Positions 39,848 to 49,234 of a stretch of DNA of 64,000 nucleotides are shown in pieces. How positions within the stretch are numbered: position 1 is the first letter of the stretch; each line of letters starts with the position of its first letter. A program made the translations under genes and the position numbers. The stretch comes from Burkholderia sp. SRS-46. GTDB taxonomy: Bacteria > Pseudomonadota > Gammaproteobacteria > Burkholderiales > Burkholderiaceae. The DNA lies in NCBI RefSeq assembly GCF_004343775.1, contig NZ_PTXL01000005.1, positions 1 to 64,000 of the forward strand, in the 5' to 3' direction. The notes below the pieces were generated by a model that was given only the letters and a program-made list of their open reading frames with translations, ran no database searches and was not told the DNA's origin.

Positions 39848-40975
39848 TCACGCGGGCGCCCTGCGCCACCGCGCCATCCACATTCCCGCACTCGCCAGCG
39901 CCATCATCAGGCCGAGCGCGCACGCATCGGCGGCCAGCCCGACGCCGACCGCGTGCGGCAGGCGCGCGCCTTGCGCCGCCGGATGCAGCAGCGAATCGAG
40001 CACCAGCGATATCGCGGCGCCCGCGACGAAGCTCGGCAGCCCGCGCTCGCCGACCGTGACGACCGGGCGCACGATCTGTGCGAGCCGTGCGATCCAGCCG
40101 TAGCGCACGCAATCCGCCATCAGCCACGCGATCGCCGCGAAGTTCAGGACGCGCGCGCTGGCCAGGTCGCGCTTGAGCCCGCCTTCGGGCAGCGGCAGGC
40201 CCGCGAACAGCTTGTAGCTCGCGCAGGCCAGCACGACCGCGCACGCGAGCCCCGTCGCCGCCGCGCTCCAGCGGCCGAGCGCGACGCGCCGGTAGACGGG
40301 CTGGCAGCGCGCGAGCACGCCGGCCACGAACATCAGCTGCCACGCGAACGGGTTGAAGCTCCAGCGGAACGTGTCGGTATCCAGCAGCTCGGGGCCGAGC
40401 CAGCCGGCCGCGAGCCACGACGCCGCGCTCAGCGCGACGAGCAGCCACGGGTGGCGGCGCGCGAACGGCACGATCGCCGGCGCGGCCAGCGCGAACAGCA
40501 CGTACATCGGCAGCACCGCCGCGAGATAGGGCTGGCGCTGGAACGTCAGCAGCTCGGCGAGGCCCGTGAGCGGCGACGCGAGCATCACGCTGACGTCGTC
40601 GAGCGCGAGATTCGGCGCGTCGATCCCGTAATGGTCGAGCACCGCGGACACGACGAGCATCAGCGTCGACGTCGCGAGGAACGCGCGATAGATCTGCATC
40701 GCGCGGCGCATGAATCGCCGCTGCGCGGCGCGCGCGCCATGCCGCCCGGCGATCGCGACATACGCGCTCGCGGTCGCGAAACCGCCGAGGAACACGAACA
40801 CCTCGGCCGCGTCGCACAGCGCGAACGCGTGCAGCGTCACGCGCGACAGCATGCTGGCGCCGATGTGGTCGACCACGATCATCAGCAGCACGATCCCGCG
40901 GAAGAAATCGACTTCGATCAGGCGGCCGCCGTGCAACGGGGCAACGGCGACGGACGGCGGCGCGCTCAAGGACAT
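39848..40975 (-). CDS. OpgC-family membrane protein
   Basis: 375 aa, about 10 membrane spans. Starts with EVDFFRGIVLLMIVVDHIG, the acyltransferase-like OpgC entry motif with a membrane-embedded His. OpgC proteins add succinyl groups to periplasmic glucans in some proteobacteria; other members are of unknown role. No opgG/opgH partner is present nearby, so function is open. Confidence 0.85.
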   Translation of the reverse strand: MSLSAPPSVAVAPLHGGRLIEVDFFRGIVLLMIVVDHIGASMLSRVTLHAFALCDAAEVFVFLGGFATASAYVAIAGRHGARAAQRRFMRRAMQIYRAFLATSTLMLVVSAVLDHYGIDAPNLALDDVSVMLASPLTGLAELLTFQRQPYLAAVLPMYVLFALAAPAIVPFARRHPWLLVALSAASWLAAGWLGPELLDTDTFRWSFNPFAWQLMFVAGVLARCQPVYRRVALGRWSAAATGLACAVVLACASYKLFAGLPLPEGGLKRDLASARVLNFAAIAWLMADCVRYGWIARLAQIVRPVVTVGERGLPSFVAGAAISLVLDSLLHPAAQGARLPHAVGVGLAADACALGLMMALASAGMWMARWRRAPA

Positions 40976-41316
40976 GAGCGCGCCCGCGAAGCGGCGGCGT
41001 GAAGCACGCCGGACGAAACGGGAAAGAGGAGGCGCGCGCGGTCAGCGGCGATACACGTATGCCTGTATCGCACCAACCCGGCTGCCCAGGCACGGAGAGG
41101 ACCGCTCATCGAATCGCCGCATACGGAAGAAAGACGGTCCGTTCAGTCTAGTAGCCGGTCCGGGCATACCCTAAGTAAGAAAGTGCAACCGAATCTTCCG
41201 TTCGTTTACAGCAGCGGGGCCTGCCGCACTTCGCATGCGCGAAGCTGTCTGCGCGGTCAGCGCGCGGTCAGTGGGTAGTCAGTTTGCGGACAGGTTGGCG
41301 GCGGCGTGCGCGACGC
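40976..41316. other. Intergenic stretch, no gene seen
   Basis: 341 bp between the OpgC and RarD genes. A GGTCAGCGCGCGGTCAGTGGGTAGTCAG direct-repeat-like stretch near 41255-41285 was noted but no further structure supports a function. Confidence 0.35.
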
Positions 41317-42213
41317 TCAGCGCACGGGCAGCCGCCGCATCAGCATCGCGCTGTGCCACGCGGTCAGCGCGACCGCGACCCAGATCGGCCCGTAGGTCGC
41401 GAGCTTCGCGACGGTGAGCGTCTCGCCGAGCAGCAGCAGCGACACCGCGACGAGCAGCACCGGCTCGACGTAGCCGAGGATGCCGAACAGCACCATCGGC
41501 AGCATCCGGCTCGCCTTCAGGTAGCTCGCGAGCGCGAGCGTGCTGAGCGCGCCGAGCCCCGGCAGCAGCACCGCCCACAGCACCGGATGACTGGCCACCG
41601 GCGTCGTGCTCGCCGCGACCATCGCGATCGCGACCGGGCACAGCAGCGCCACCTCGAGCGCGAACGCGGCCAGCGAATCGGCGTTGATCCGGCGGCGCAG
41701 CACGAAATACGGCGGATAGCCGAGCGCAACGACGAGCGTCGGCCATGCGAACGCGCGCGTCGCCCACACCTCGTGCGCGACGCCGAGCGCGGCGCACGCG
41801 ATCGCCGCCCATTGCAGCGGATCGAGCCGTTCGTGATAGTAGAAGCGGCCGACGAGCACCATCGTCAGCGGCAGCAGGAAATAGCCGAGCGACACTTCGA
41901 GCATGCGCCCGTGCAGCGGCGCCCACAGGAACAGCCACAGCTGCAGGCCGAGCAGCGCGGCGCTCGCGGGCAGCGCGATCAGCAGGCGCCAGTCGCGCAC
42001 GAGCCGCCCGAGCAGCGCGACGAACACCGGCCAGCGGCCGCGCAGCGCGATCAGCGCGAGCGCGCCCGGCGCGGTCCACAGGATCCGCCACGCGAAGATG
42101 TCGAGCCCCGTGAGCGGCGCGAGCAGCTTCGCATACGCGGACAGCAGCGCGAACAGCATCGACGCCGTCACCGACAGCGCGATGCCGCGCCCGGCCTCCG
42201 GATACCCCGTCAT
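41317..42213 (-). CDS. rarD: RarD-type EamA-family transporter
   Basis: 298 aa, 10 predicted membrane spans arranged as two five-span repeats. GLDIFAWRILWTAPGAL and WVAVALTAWHSAMLMRR bracket the fold. RarD is an inner-membrane protein linked to chloramphenicol sensitivity in other bacteria; its substrate is not established. Ends 7 bp before the acylphosphatase gene upstream of it, likely cotranscribed. Confidence 0.86.
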   Translation of the reverse strand: MTGYPEAGRGIALSVTASMLFALLSAYAKLLAPLTGLDIFAWRILWTAPGALALIALRGRWPVFVALLGRLVRDWRLLIALPASAALLGLQLWLFLWAPLHGRMLEVSLGYFLLPLTMVLVGRFYYHERLDPLQWAAIACAALGVAHEVWATRAFAWPTLVVALGYPPYFVLRRRINADSLAAFALEVALLCPVAIAMVAASTTPVASHPVLWAVLLPGLGALSTLALASYLKASRMLPMVLFGILGYVEPVLLVAVSLLLLGETLTVAKLATYGPIWVAVALTAWHSAMLMRRLPVR

Positions 42214-42220
42214 CGCGCAG

Positions 42221-42517
42221 TCACTGCTGCTGGAAGCGTTCGAAGCGCTTGTCGGTGTGCCGTTCCTCGAAGGTCACTTCGGTCACGCGCGCCGCCGGCG
42301 GCCCGTGCCGCAGCCATGCGAGCATCCGGTCGATCTGCGCGCCGGGGCCCTGGATCATCGCCTCGACGCTGCCGTCCTCGAGGTTCGAGACCCAGCCGCG
42401 CAGCTTCAGCGCGTGCGCCTCGCGCACCGTCGCATGGCGGAACCCGACGCCCTGCACGACGCCGCGCACCCGCACGTAGTAGGTCTCGATCCGTTCGTCA
42501 TGTTCGTCGCGGCTCAT
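42221..42517 (-). CDS. acyP: Acylphosphatase
   Basis: 98 aa from MSRDEHDE, with GGAGGG upstream. Catalytic Arg in VRGVVQGVGFRHATVREA (about 20-37) and catalytic Asn in GWVSNLEDGSVEAMIQG (about 43-59), the full acylphosphatase signature. Hydrolyses acyl phosphates. The initial start codon of the longer open frame is rejected for lack of homology. Confidence 0.93.
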   Translation of the reverse strand: MSRDEHDERIETYYVRVRGVVQGVGFRHATVREAHALKLRGWVSNLEDGSVEAMIQGPGAQIDRMLAWLRHGPPAARVTEVTFEERHTDKRFERFQQQ

Positions 42518-42694
42518 CGTCGTCGCCCTCCAGTTGCTTCCGGTTGCATCCAAGCCCGGCATTGTAGTCGGGTCGGCGGCGCGCTGTCAGTGCCGGCGGC
42601 GCCGCCGCTCTAGCGTCGCCGCGCGCGCCAAGCACGTACAATCTCGCACGACGCACAACTGCCGCGCGGCCCGCGCGCGGCCACAAGGACTTGC

Positions 42695-43702
42695 ATGACT
42701 GATACATCCCGCGATCTCGTTCTGGTCACCGGTGCCTCCGGTTTCGTCGGCTCGGCCGTCGCGCGCATCGCGCAGCAGAAGGGCTACGCGGTGCGCGTGC
42801 TCGTGCGCCCGACCAGCCCGCGCACGAACGTCGCGGACCTCGACGCCGAGATCGTCACCGGCGACATGCGCGACGAGGCGTCGATGCGCACCGCGCTGCG
42901 CGGCGTGCGCTACCTGCTGCACGTCGCGGCCGACTATCGCCTGTGGGCGCCGGACCCGCTCGAGATCGAGCGCGCGAACCTCGAGGGCGCGGTGGCGACG
43001 ATGCGCGCGGCACGCGCCGAGGGCGTCGAGCGGATCGTCTACACGAGCAGCGTCGCGACGCTGAAGGTCACGAGCGCGGGCGACCCGTCCGACGAGAACC
43101 GGCCGCTCACGCCCGAGCAGGCGATCGGCGTGTACAAGCGCAGCAAGGTGCTCGCCGAGCGCGCGGTCGAGCGGATGATCGCCGACGAGGGGCTGCCGGC
43201 GGTGATCGTCAACCCGTCGACGCCGATCGGCCCGCGCGACGTGAAGCCGACGCCGACCGGCCGCATCATCGTCGAGGCGGCGCTCGGCAAGATTCCCGCG
43301 TTCGTCGATACGGGCCTGAACCTCGTGCACGTCGACGACGTCGCGCACGGCCATTTCCTCGCGCTCGAGCGCGGCCGCATCGGCGAGCGCTACATCCTCG
43401 GCGGCGAGAACCTGCCGCTGCAGCAGATGCTCGCCGACATCGCGCAGATGACGGACCGCAAGGCGCCGACGCTCGCGCTGCCGCGCTGGCCGCTCTATCC
43501 GCTCGCGCTCGGCGCGGAAGCGGTCGCGAAGTTCACGAAGAAGGAGCCGTTCGTCACCGTCGACGGGCTGCGGATGTCGAAGAACAAGATGTACTTCACG
43601 TCCGCGAAGGCGGAGCGGGAGCTCGGCTACCGCGCCCGGCCGTATCGCGACGGGCTGCGCGACGCGCTCGACTGGTTCCGCTCGGCCGGCTACCTGAAGT
43701 GA
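42695..43702 (+). CDS. hpnA: Hopanoid-associated sugar epimerase HpnA
   Basis: 335 aa NAD(P)-dependent extended SDR. Rossmann motif VTGASGFVGSAVA (about 10-22), catalytic YKRSK (YxxxK, about 149-153), and HpnA-typical MRDEASMRTALRGVRYLLHVAADYRLW and VHVDDVAHGHFLALERG. The gene belongs to the hopanoid set, here with hpnB and hpnH within 7 kb. The exact epimerisation step is not established. Normal length. Confidence 0.93.
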   Translation: MTDTSRDLVLVTGASGFVGSAVARIAQQKGYAVRVLVRPTSPRTNVADLDAEIVTGDMRDEASMRTALRGVRYLLHVAADYRLWAPDPLEIERANLEGAVATMRAARAEGVERIVYTSSVATLKVTSAGDPSDENRPLTPEQAIGVYKRSKVLAERAVERMIADEGLPAVIVNPSTPIGPRDVKPTPTGRIIVEAALGKIPAFVDTGLNLVHVDDVAHGHFLALERGRIGERYILGGENLPLQQMLADIAQMTDRKAPTLALPRWPLYPLALGAEAVAKFTKKEPFVTVDGLRMSKNKMYFTSAKAERELGYRARPYRDGLRDALDWFRSAGYLK

Positions 43703-43927
43703 CGTGACGCGGGCGACGGGCCGAATGCCCGGCTGCCGTGGCCCGCGCGTTGTTCCAGCGCCACGCGCATGGGTCGCGTGCGTCACCCCTCTTTCCCCCT
43801 GAAATTCATGCGCGGCGCCTGCACCGGCGCGCGCCCAGACCCTGTGCCTGCACTTTGTTACACGTCGCGCGCGGACCGGTTTCGGCGCAGCGGGTAAAAT
43901 CGCGGGTCTTACGTAGAGAAAGCACGC

Positions 43928-45313
43928 ATGAACCTGAACGATCAGATCGATGCGCTCATTGCCGGCGTCGATCAGCTCCTCCATGATCACCGCGCCGCCC
44001 AGCAGGCGGCACGCAGCGCCGACGCCTTCGCGCGCGCAGCCGCGGCCGAAGCCGAAACGGCCGCCCAACGTCATGCCGCAGCCGAGACCGAAGCGCAGGC
44101 TGCCGCGCAGCGCCATGCGCAGGCCGCCGCCGAGGCCGAGGCCGCGCTGAAGCGCCACACCGATGCCACCGCCGAGGCGCAGGCCGCCGCGCAGCGCCAC
44201 ACCGATGCCGCCGCGCAGGCCGACGCCGCCGTGCAGCGTCACGCGGAAGCGACCGCGCTGACCGAAGCCCTCGCGCAGCGTCATGCGGATGCCGAAGCCG
44301 CATCGCAGCGCCATGCAGCCGCGATCGCCGAAGCCGAGGCCGCCGCGCAGCGCCACCACGCCGCCGCCACCGAAGCGGACACCGCCGCGCAGCGTCATGC
44401 CGCCGCCACCGCGGAAGCCGGGGCGGCCGCGCAACGTCATACCGCCGCGATCGCCGACGCGCAAGCCGCCGCGCAGCGCCACGCGGAAGCCACCGCGCAG
44501 GCGGAAGCCGTCGCGCAGCGCCACACCGAAGCCGTCGCCGAGGCCGAAGCCGCCGCGCAACGCCACGCGGAAGCCACCGCGCAGGCGGAAGCCGTCACGC
44601 AGCGCCACACCGAGGCGATCGCGCAGGCCCAGGCCGCCGCGCAGCGCCATGCCGAGGCAACCGCGCAGGCCGAAGCGATCACGCAGCGCCACACCGAAGC
44701 ACTCGCGGAAGCCGAAGCCGCCGCGCAGCGTCATGAGAAGGCCATCGCCGACGCCGAGGCGCTCGTCGAAGCCGTCATGAAGGGCGCGGTATCAGTGGAA
44801 CCCGCGGGCGCCGTAGTGGATGTCGAGGCCGTGGAAGTCGCGGCCGCGCCGGAAGCCGTCGCCACGCCGGCGGCGGTTCACGCACCGGTCCCCGCGGCAA
44901 TCGAAGCTGAAGCCGAAACCGCGCGGCCGGAATCCGCCCCGGCGGCCGAGGTCGCGGTCGTGGCCGACGCGCCCGCCGCGCCGGCGGACAAGCCGACGCT
45001 GCACGTCGCGCGCCCGTCGCAGAACGAAATCACGCTGACCGTCAACGGCGAATCGATCACGCTCCAGCCGGAGCAGCTGGGCCAGCTGATCGAGGAACTC
45101 GCGCACGCGCGCGCATCGATGGAACCGGAGCCGCCGGAGGGCATCCCGGCCGGCTGGCGGTTCGTGTCGACGAAGAATCCGATGATGGCGGTGCAGAAGC
45201 AGGCGAATGGCGACCGGTTGCTGGTCGCGCGCCACACCGGCTACGGCTGGGTGCCGTTCACGTTCTCGCCGGACGTGGTGATCCAGATGTACATGATGCT
45301 CACCCAGCGGTAA
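43928..45313 (+). CDS. Alanine-rich coiled-coil protein with 14-residue repeats
   Basis: 461 aa, cytoplasmic, no signal peptide. Residues about 40-285 carry 17 RH motifs spaced 14 residues apart (QRHAEATAQAEAVA, QRHTEAVAEAEAAA), equal to 42 bp in DNA; one spacer is four residues shorter. Two heptads per unit predict a long parallel coiled coil. A Val/Glu/Ala/Pro linker (about 290-355) leads to a conserved C-terminal domain of about 105 residues (ITLTVNGESITLQPEQLGQLIEELAHARAS ... GYGWVPFTFSPDVVIQMYMML). Function unknown; structural or scaffold role is plausible. Followed by a good terminator, so monocistronic; lies between hpnA and hpnB. Confidence 0.88.
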   Translation: MNLNDQIDALIAGVDQLLHDHRAAQQAARSADAFARAAAAEAETAAQRHAAAETEAQAAAQRHAQAAAEAEAALKRHTDATAEAQAAAQRHTDAAAQADAAVQRHAEATALTEALAQRHADAEAASQRHAAAIAEAEAAAQRHHAAATEADTAAQRHAAATAEAGAAAQRHTAAIADAQAAAQRHAEATAQAEAVAQRHTEAVAEAEAAAQRHAEATAQAEAVTQRHTEAIAQAQAAAQRHAEATAQAEAITQRHTEALAEAEAAAQRHEKAIADAEALVEAVMKGAVSVEPAGAVVDVEAVEVAAAPEAVATPAAVHAPVPAAIEAEAETARPESAPAAEVAVVADAPAAPADKPTLHVARPSQNEITLTVNGESITLQPEQLGQLIEELAHARASMEPEPPEGIPAGWRFVSTKNPMMAVQKQANGDRLLVARHTGYGWVPFTFSPDVVIQMYMMLTQR

Positions 45314-45332
45314 GCGCGGGGCGGCGCCATCG

Positions 45333-45359
45333 AGGGGCGGCCTTGCGCCGCCCCTTTTT
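45333..45359 (+). terminator. Rho-independent terminator after the repeat protein
   Basis: AGGGGCGGC / GCCGCCCCT stem with a five-base loop, followed by TTTTTG, 20 bp past the stop codon. Confidence 0.92.
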
Positions 45360-45397
45360 GTTTCCGGCCGGCCCGCGCGGCGGGCCGGCCCGGGCGC

Positions 45398-46585
45398 TCA
45401 GCGGTCGACCGGCGCCTGCACGCGCGCCTTCCACTGCCCGCCCTTGCCGCGCCAGTAGCGCCACGCGGACGCGAAGGTCGCGCCGACGTAGAACGCCGCG
45501 ACGAGCGGCAGCGCGGGCGCCCACCACGGCGAGCGCCGGTAGTAGCGCAGCATCGGCGCATAGGCGGTGCACATCGACGCCCACGCGAGCCACGCCGGCC
45601 ACGCGCGCGCGCCATACGCGAGCGCCGCGACGGGCGGCACGAGATAGATGATCGTCATGCCGAGCAGCGTGCCGGCCAGCAGCCACGGCGAATAGTGGAG
45701 CTGCGTGAACGCGGTGCGCGCGATCATGTTCCAGATGTCGCGCCAGCTGTCGTACGGACGCAGCGACACGCTGCGCTCGGCGAGGTCGAGCCGGATCGGG
45801 TGGCGGCCGTCGCCGCGATGCTTGATCTGCGCGGCCAGGCTGCAATCGTCGATCAGCGCGTTGCGGATCGACTCGATGCCGCCCGCCTCCTCGAGCGCCG
45901 TGCGCTTCACGAGCATGCAGCCGCCCGCCGCGCCGGCCGTCTTGTTGCGCGGGTTGTTGATCCACGAGAACGGGTAGAGCTTCGCGAAGAAGAACACGAA
46001 CGCCGGGATCAGCGCCTTTTCCCAGATCGAATCGCAGCGCAGGCGCACCATCAGCGAGACGAGGTCGCGCTGCTCGGCCTGCGCGCGCGTGACGAGCTGC
46101 GCGACGGCGTCCGGCGGATGGCCGATGTCGGCGTCGGTCAGCAGCAGGTAGTCGGCCGGCAAGCCGAGCGCGCGCACCGCCGCGATCCCCTGCGACTGCG
46201 CCCACACCTTGCCCGACCAGCCCGACGGCAGCGGCTTCGCGGTGAGCACGGTCAGGCGGTCGGCGCGGTTGATCGCGAGCGCCGCCGCGCGGGCCGCGTC
46301 GGCGGTGCCGTCGTCGCTGTGGTCGTCGACGATGATCAGATGAAACGTGCCGGCGTAGTCCTGTTCGAGCAGCGACGTGGCCGCCCGGGCGATCACGTCG
46401 GCTTCGTTGCGGGCCGGCACGACCGCGACGACGGCCGGCCAGCCGGCCTCCGCCGCGGCGCCACGGGCTTCAGGCGGCAGCGGCCGCGCGGGCTGCGCGC
46501 GCCAGAAGCCGCCGCGCGCGGCCAGCAGGACGATCCAGATCAGCAGCGACAGGCAGGACAGCAGGAAAGCGATCGCCAGCATCAT
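45398..46585 (-). CDS. hpnB: Hopene-associated glycosyltransferase HpnB
   Basis: 395 aa. N-terminal membrane span (about 1-25), GT2 catalytic domain (VVAVVPARNEADVIARAATSLLEQDY, IIVDDHSDDGT, DXD-like TDADIG) and several C-terminal spans. Matches the HpnB type with WSGKVWAQSQGI and FFFAKLYPFSWINNP. An inner-membrane enzyme of the hopanoid locus; its exact acceptor is not established. MM start chosen at 46585. Transcribed opposite to hpnA and ispH-hpnH. Confidence 0.92.
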   Translation of the reverse strand: MMLAIAFLLSCLSLLIWIVLLAARGGFWRAQPARPLPPEARGAAAEAGWPAVVAVVPARNEADVIARAATSLLEQDYAGTFHLIIVDDHSDDGTADAARAAALAINRADRLTVLTAKPLPSGWSGKVWAQSQGIAAVRALGLPADYLLLTDADIGHPPDAVAQLVTRAQAEQRDLVSLMVRLRCDSIWEKALIPAFVFFFAKLYPFSWINNPRNKTAGAAGGCMLVKRTALEEAGGIESIRNALIDDCSLAAQIKHRGDGRHPIRLDLAERSVSLRPYDSWRDIWNMIARTAFTQLHYSPWLLAGTLLGMTIIYLVPPVAALAYGARAWPAWLAWASMCTAYAPMLRYYRRSPWWAPALPLVAAFYVGATFASAWRYWRGKGGQWKARVQAPVDR

Positions 46586-46872
46586 CGGCACGCCCCCCGT
46601 CGCGCGGCGCGCGTGCAGGCGCGCCGGCCGTCCGCGGCAGGCGCGGATGCGGCAATCGGGGTCGGATTGAAAACGCCAGGAATGGCGCGGAACGGGTCGT
46701 AGGAATCGACGGTCATCGAGAGGCCTTGAAAAATGCTCGACGTCAGGCAACCGCAAGGCTGCCGGCGAAACCGCCTAGTTTACTGTGTTCCGCGCGCACG
46801 GGCGCCGACGCGCCCGTCCCGCGATTGCAACACGATTCAAACGGCACCAAAGCAAGGACTGGCCGATAGGGT

Positions 46873-46878
46873 TAAAAT
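46873..46878 (+). promoter_or_regulatory. Candidate -10 of the ispH-hpnH promoter
   Basis: TAGGGTTAAAATGCGCG contains TAAAAT, 120 bp before ispH. The repeat-protein gene has GGGTAAAATCGCG (TAAAAT at 43895-43900) at its upstream edge. The shared GGGT..AAAAT form looks like a local promoter style; no -35 was clear. Confidence 0.45.
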
Positions 46879-46997
46879 GCGCGATTAATTCGGGGTGCCG
46901 GGTCGTCCTTCCTGCATTCATAACATCAAGTCGGGGCGATCGAGCTGGCATGCCGGCTCCCTCGAACCCCGCGTCTGTCGTCGGAGTTCGCTCAACT

Positions 46998-47939
46998 ATG
47001 CGAGTCATCCTTGCCCAGCCCCGCGGCTTTTGTGCGGGGGTTGTCCGTGCTATCGAGATCGTCGATCGCGCGCTGCAACAGCACGGCGCGCCGGTCTACG
47101 TGCGTCACGAGATCGTTCATAACCGGCACGTTGTCGAAAATCTGCGTAATAAAGGGGCGCGATTCGTTGAGGAACTCGACGAGGTGCCCCACGGTGCCGT
47201 AGCGATCTTCAGCGCGCACGGTGTCGCCCAGACGGTCGAGCGCGATGCGGAAGCGCGCGGGCTCGACGTGCTCGACGCAACCTGCCCGCTCGTCACGAAA
47301 GTGCACGTGCAGGGCCGCCAGTACGTCGCGGCGGGCCGCCGGCTGATCCTGATCGGCCATGCGGGCCATCCGGAAGTCGAGGGCACGATCGGCCAGATCC
47401 CGGGCGAGGTCACGCTCGTCCAGAGCGAGGCCGAGGTCGACACGCTGACGCTGCCGATCGATACGCCGGTGGCGTACGTCACGCAGACCACGCTGTCGGT
47501 CGACGACACGCGTGGCATCATCGAGGCGTTGCAGCGCCGGTTCACCGACATCGTCGGCCCGGACACGCGCGACATCTGCTACGCGACGCAGAACCGCCAG
47601 GCGGCGGTGCGCGAGCTGAGCGCGCAGGTCGACGTGCTGCTCGTCGTCGGTGCGACGAACAGTTCGAACTCGAACCGCCTGCGCGAGATCGGCACCGAAA
47701 GCGGCGTGCCGAGCTACCTCGTCGCCGACGGCTCGGAAGTGAAGGCCGAATGGTTCGCGAACGCGACGACCGTCGGCCTGACCGCCGGTGCGTCCGCGCC
47801 CGAAGAGATGGTCGAAGATGTAATCGGCGCGCTGCGCGCGCTGGGGTCCGTCGAGGTCACGACGATGGCGGGCCGTGAGGAAAAAGTCGAATTCAAGCTG
47901 CCGGCGAAGCTCATGCAAGCTGTCGCCCGCGAAGTTTAA
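46998..47939 (+). CDS. ispH: 4-hydroxy-3-methylbut-2-enyl diphosphate reductase IspH
   Basis: 313 aa. Last step of the MEP isoprenoid pathway, a [4Fe-4S] enzyme. The three cluster cysteines are visible: GFCAGV (about Cys12), DATCP (about 96) and ICYATQNRQ (about 197), plus TNSSNS. This copy sits directly before hpnH, so it likely supplies precursors for hopanoids; Burkholderia often carry a second ispH elsewhere (recalled). ATG chosen where similarity begins; the longer frame has none. Confidence 0.95.
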   Translation: MRVILAQPRGFCAGVVRAIEIVDRALQQHGAPVYVRHEIVHNRHVVENLRNKGARFVEELDEVPHGAVAIFSAHGVAQTVERDAEARGLDVLDATCPLVTKVHVQGRQYVAAGRRLILIGHAGHPEVEGTIGQIPGEVTLVQSEAEVDTLTLPIDTPVAYVTQTTLSVDDTRGIIEALQRRFTDIVGPDTRDICYATQNRQAAVRELSAQVDVLLVVGATNSSNSNRLREIGTESGVPSYLVADGSEVKAEWFANATTVGLTAGASAPEEMVEDVIGALRALGSVEVTTMAGREEKVEFKLPAKLMQAVAREV

Positions 47940-47951
47940 GGAGGACATCTC

Positions 47952-49112
47952 TTGTCTATTCCGCTGCTCCAGCAAGTCCGCGTCGGTGCCTACATCACGC
48001 GCCAACACCTGTCCGGCAACAAACGCTATCCGCTCGCGCTGATGCTCGAGCCGCTGTTCCGCTGCAACCTCGCTTGCAATGGCTGCGGCAAGATCGACTA
48101 TCCGGATCCGATCCTGAACCAGCGCCTGTCGGTCGCGGAATGCCTGGAAGCGGTCGACGAGTGCGGTGCACCCATCGTGTCGATCGCGGGCGGCGAACCG
48201 CTGCTGCACAAGGAAATGCCGGAAATCGTCCGCGGCATCATGAAGCGCAAGAAGTTCGTCTATCTGTGCACGAACGCGCTGCTGATGGAAAAGAAGATGG
48301 ACGACTACCAGCCGAGCCCGTACTTCGTCTGGTCGGTCCACCTCGACGGCGATGCGCAGATGCACGATCACTCGGTGTCGCAGGAAGGCGTCTACGACAA
48401 GGCGGTCGCGGCGATCAAGGAAGCGAAGCGCCGCGGCTTCCGCGTGAACATCAACTGCACGCTGTTCAACGATGCGATCCCCGAGCGCGTCGCGAAGTTC
48501 TTCGACACGCTGAAGCCGATCGGCGTCGACGGCATCACGGTGTCGCCGGGCTACGCGTACGAGCGCGCGCCGGACCAGCAGCACTTCCTGAACCGCGACA
48601 AGACGAAGAACCTGTTCCGCGAGATCCTGAAGCGCGGCGAAGGCGGCAAGCGCTGGTCGTTCAGCCAGTCGTCGCTGTTCCTCGACTTCCTGGCCGGCAA
48701 CCAGACCTACAAGTGCACGCCGTGGGGCAACCCGGCGCGTACGGTGTTCGGCTGGCAGAAGCCGTGCTACCTGGTCGGCGAAGGTTACGTGAAGACCTTC
48801 AAGGAACTGATGGAAGACACGAACTGGGACAACTACGGCGTCGGCAACTACGAGAAGTGCGCGGACTGCATGGTCCACTGCGGCTTCGAAGCGACCGCCG
48901 TGATGGACACGATGGCGCATCCGCTGAAGGCGTTCGCCGTGAGCCGCAAGGGCATCAAGACCGAAGGCCCGTTCGCGCCGGACATTCCGATCGACAAGCA
49001 GCGCCCGGCCGAGTACGTGTTCTCGCGCCACGTCGAGATCAAGCTCGATGAAATCCAGCGCGCCGGCAAGGGCAAGCTGCAAAAGCCGGCGAAGCCGGCC
49101 GCGGCGGCCTAA
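47952..49112 (+). CDS. hpnH: Adenosyl-hopene transferase HpnH (radical SAM)
   Basis: 386 aa from a TTG start, with AAGGAGG overlapping the ispH stop, so the two are cotranscribed. Radical SAM motif CNLACNGCGK (about 37-46) and SIAGGEPLLHKE. HpnH joins the 5'-deoxyadenosyl radical to diploptene to make adenosylhopane, the entry to C35 extended hopanoids. Full length. The start choice follows the ribosome-binding site and the family's conserved N-terminus MSIPLLQQVRV. Confidence 0.95.
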   Translation: MSIPLLQQVRVGAYITRQHLSGNKRYPLALMLEPLFRCNLACNGCGKIDYPDPILNQRLSVAECLEAVDECGAPIVSIAGGEPLLHKEMPEIVRGIMKRKKFVYLCTNALLMEKKMDDYQPSPYFVWSVHLDGDAQMHDHSVSQEGVYDKAVAAIKEAKRRGFRVNINCTLFNDAIPERVAKFFDTLKPIGVDGITVSPGYAYERAPDQQHFLNRDKTKNLFREILKRGEGGKRWSFSQSSLFLDFLAGNQTYKCTPWGNPARTVFGWQKPCYLVGEGYVKTFKELMEDTNWDNYGVGNYEKCADCMVHCGFEATAVMDTMAHPLKAFAVSRKGIKTEGPFAPDIPIDKQRPAEYVFSRHVEIKLDEIQRAGKGKLQKPAKPAAAA

Positions 49113-49175
49113 GCCCGCGATACGATGCGCCCGGCGGCCACCGCCGCGCGCATCGGCCCCGCCAGCGGGTCATAC

Positions 49176-49214
49176 GAAAAGGGTGCGACGGAATCAATCC
49201 GTCGCACCCTTTTC
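49176..49214. terminator. Bidirectional terminator after hpnH
   Basis: A perfect 17-bp stem (49176-49192 / 49198-49214; loop ATCAA). It has an A-run on the left and a T-run (CTCTTTT) on the right, so it can serve hpnH and the opposing small gene. Confidence 0.93.
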
Positions 49215-49234
49215 TCTTTTCTGGCGTCAGGCGT

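Noticed and set aside
42587..44734. 715-codon minus-strand frame opposite hpnA and the repeat protein
   Set aside because: Its glycine/leucine repeats mirror the 42-bp repeats of the plus-strand gene. It crosses hpnA antisense and has no ribosome-binding site or family similarity.
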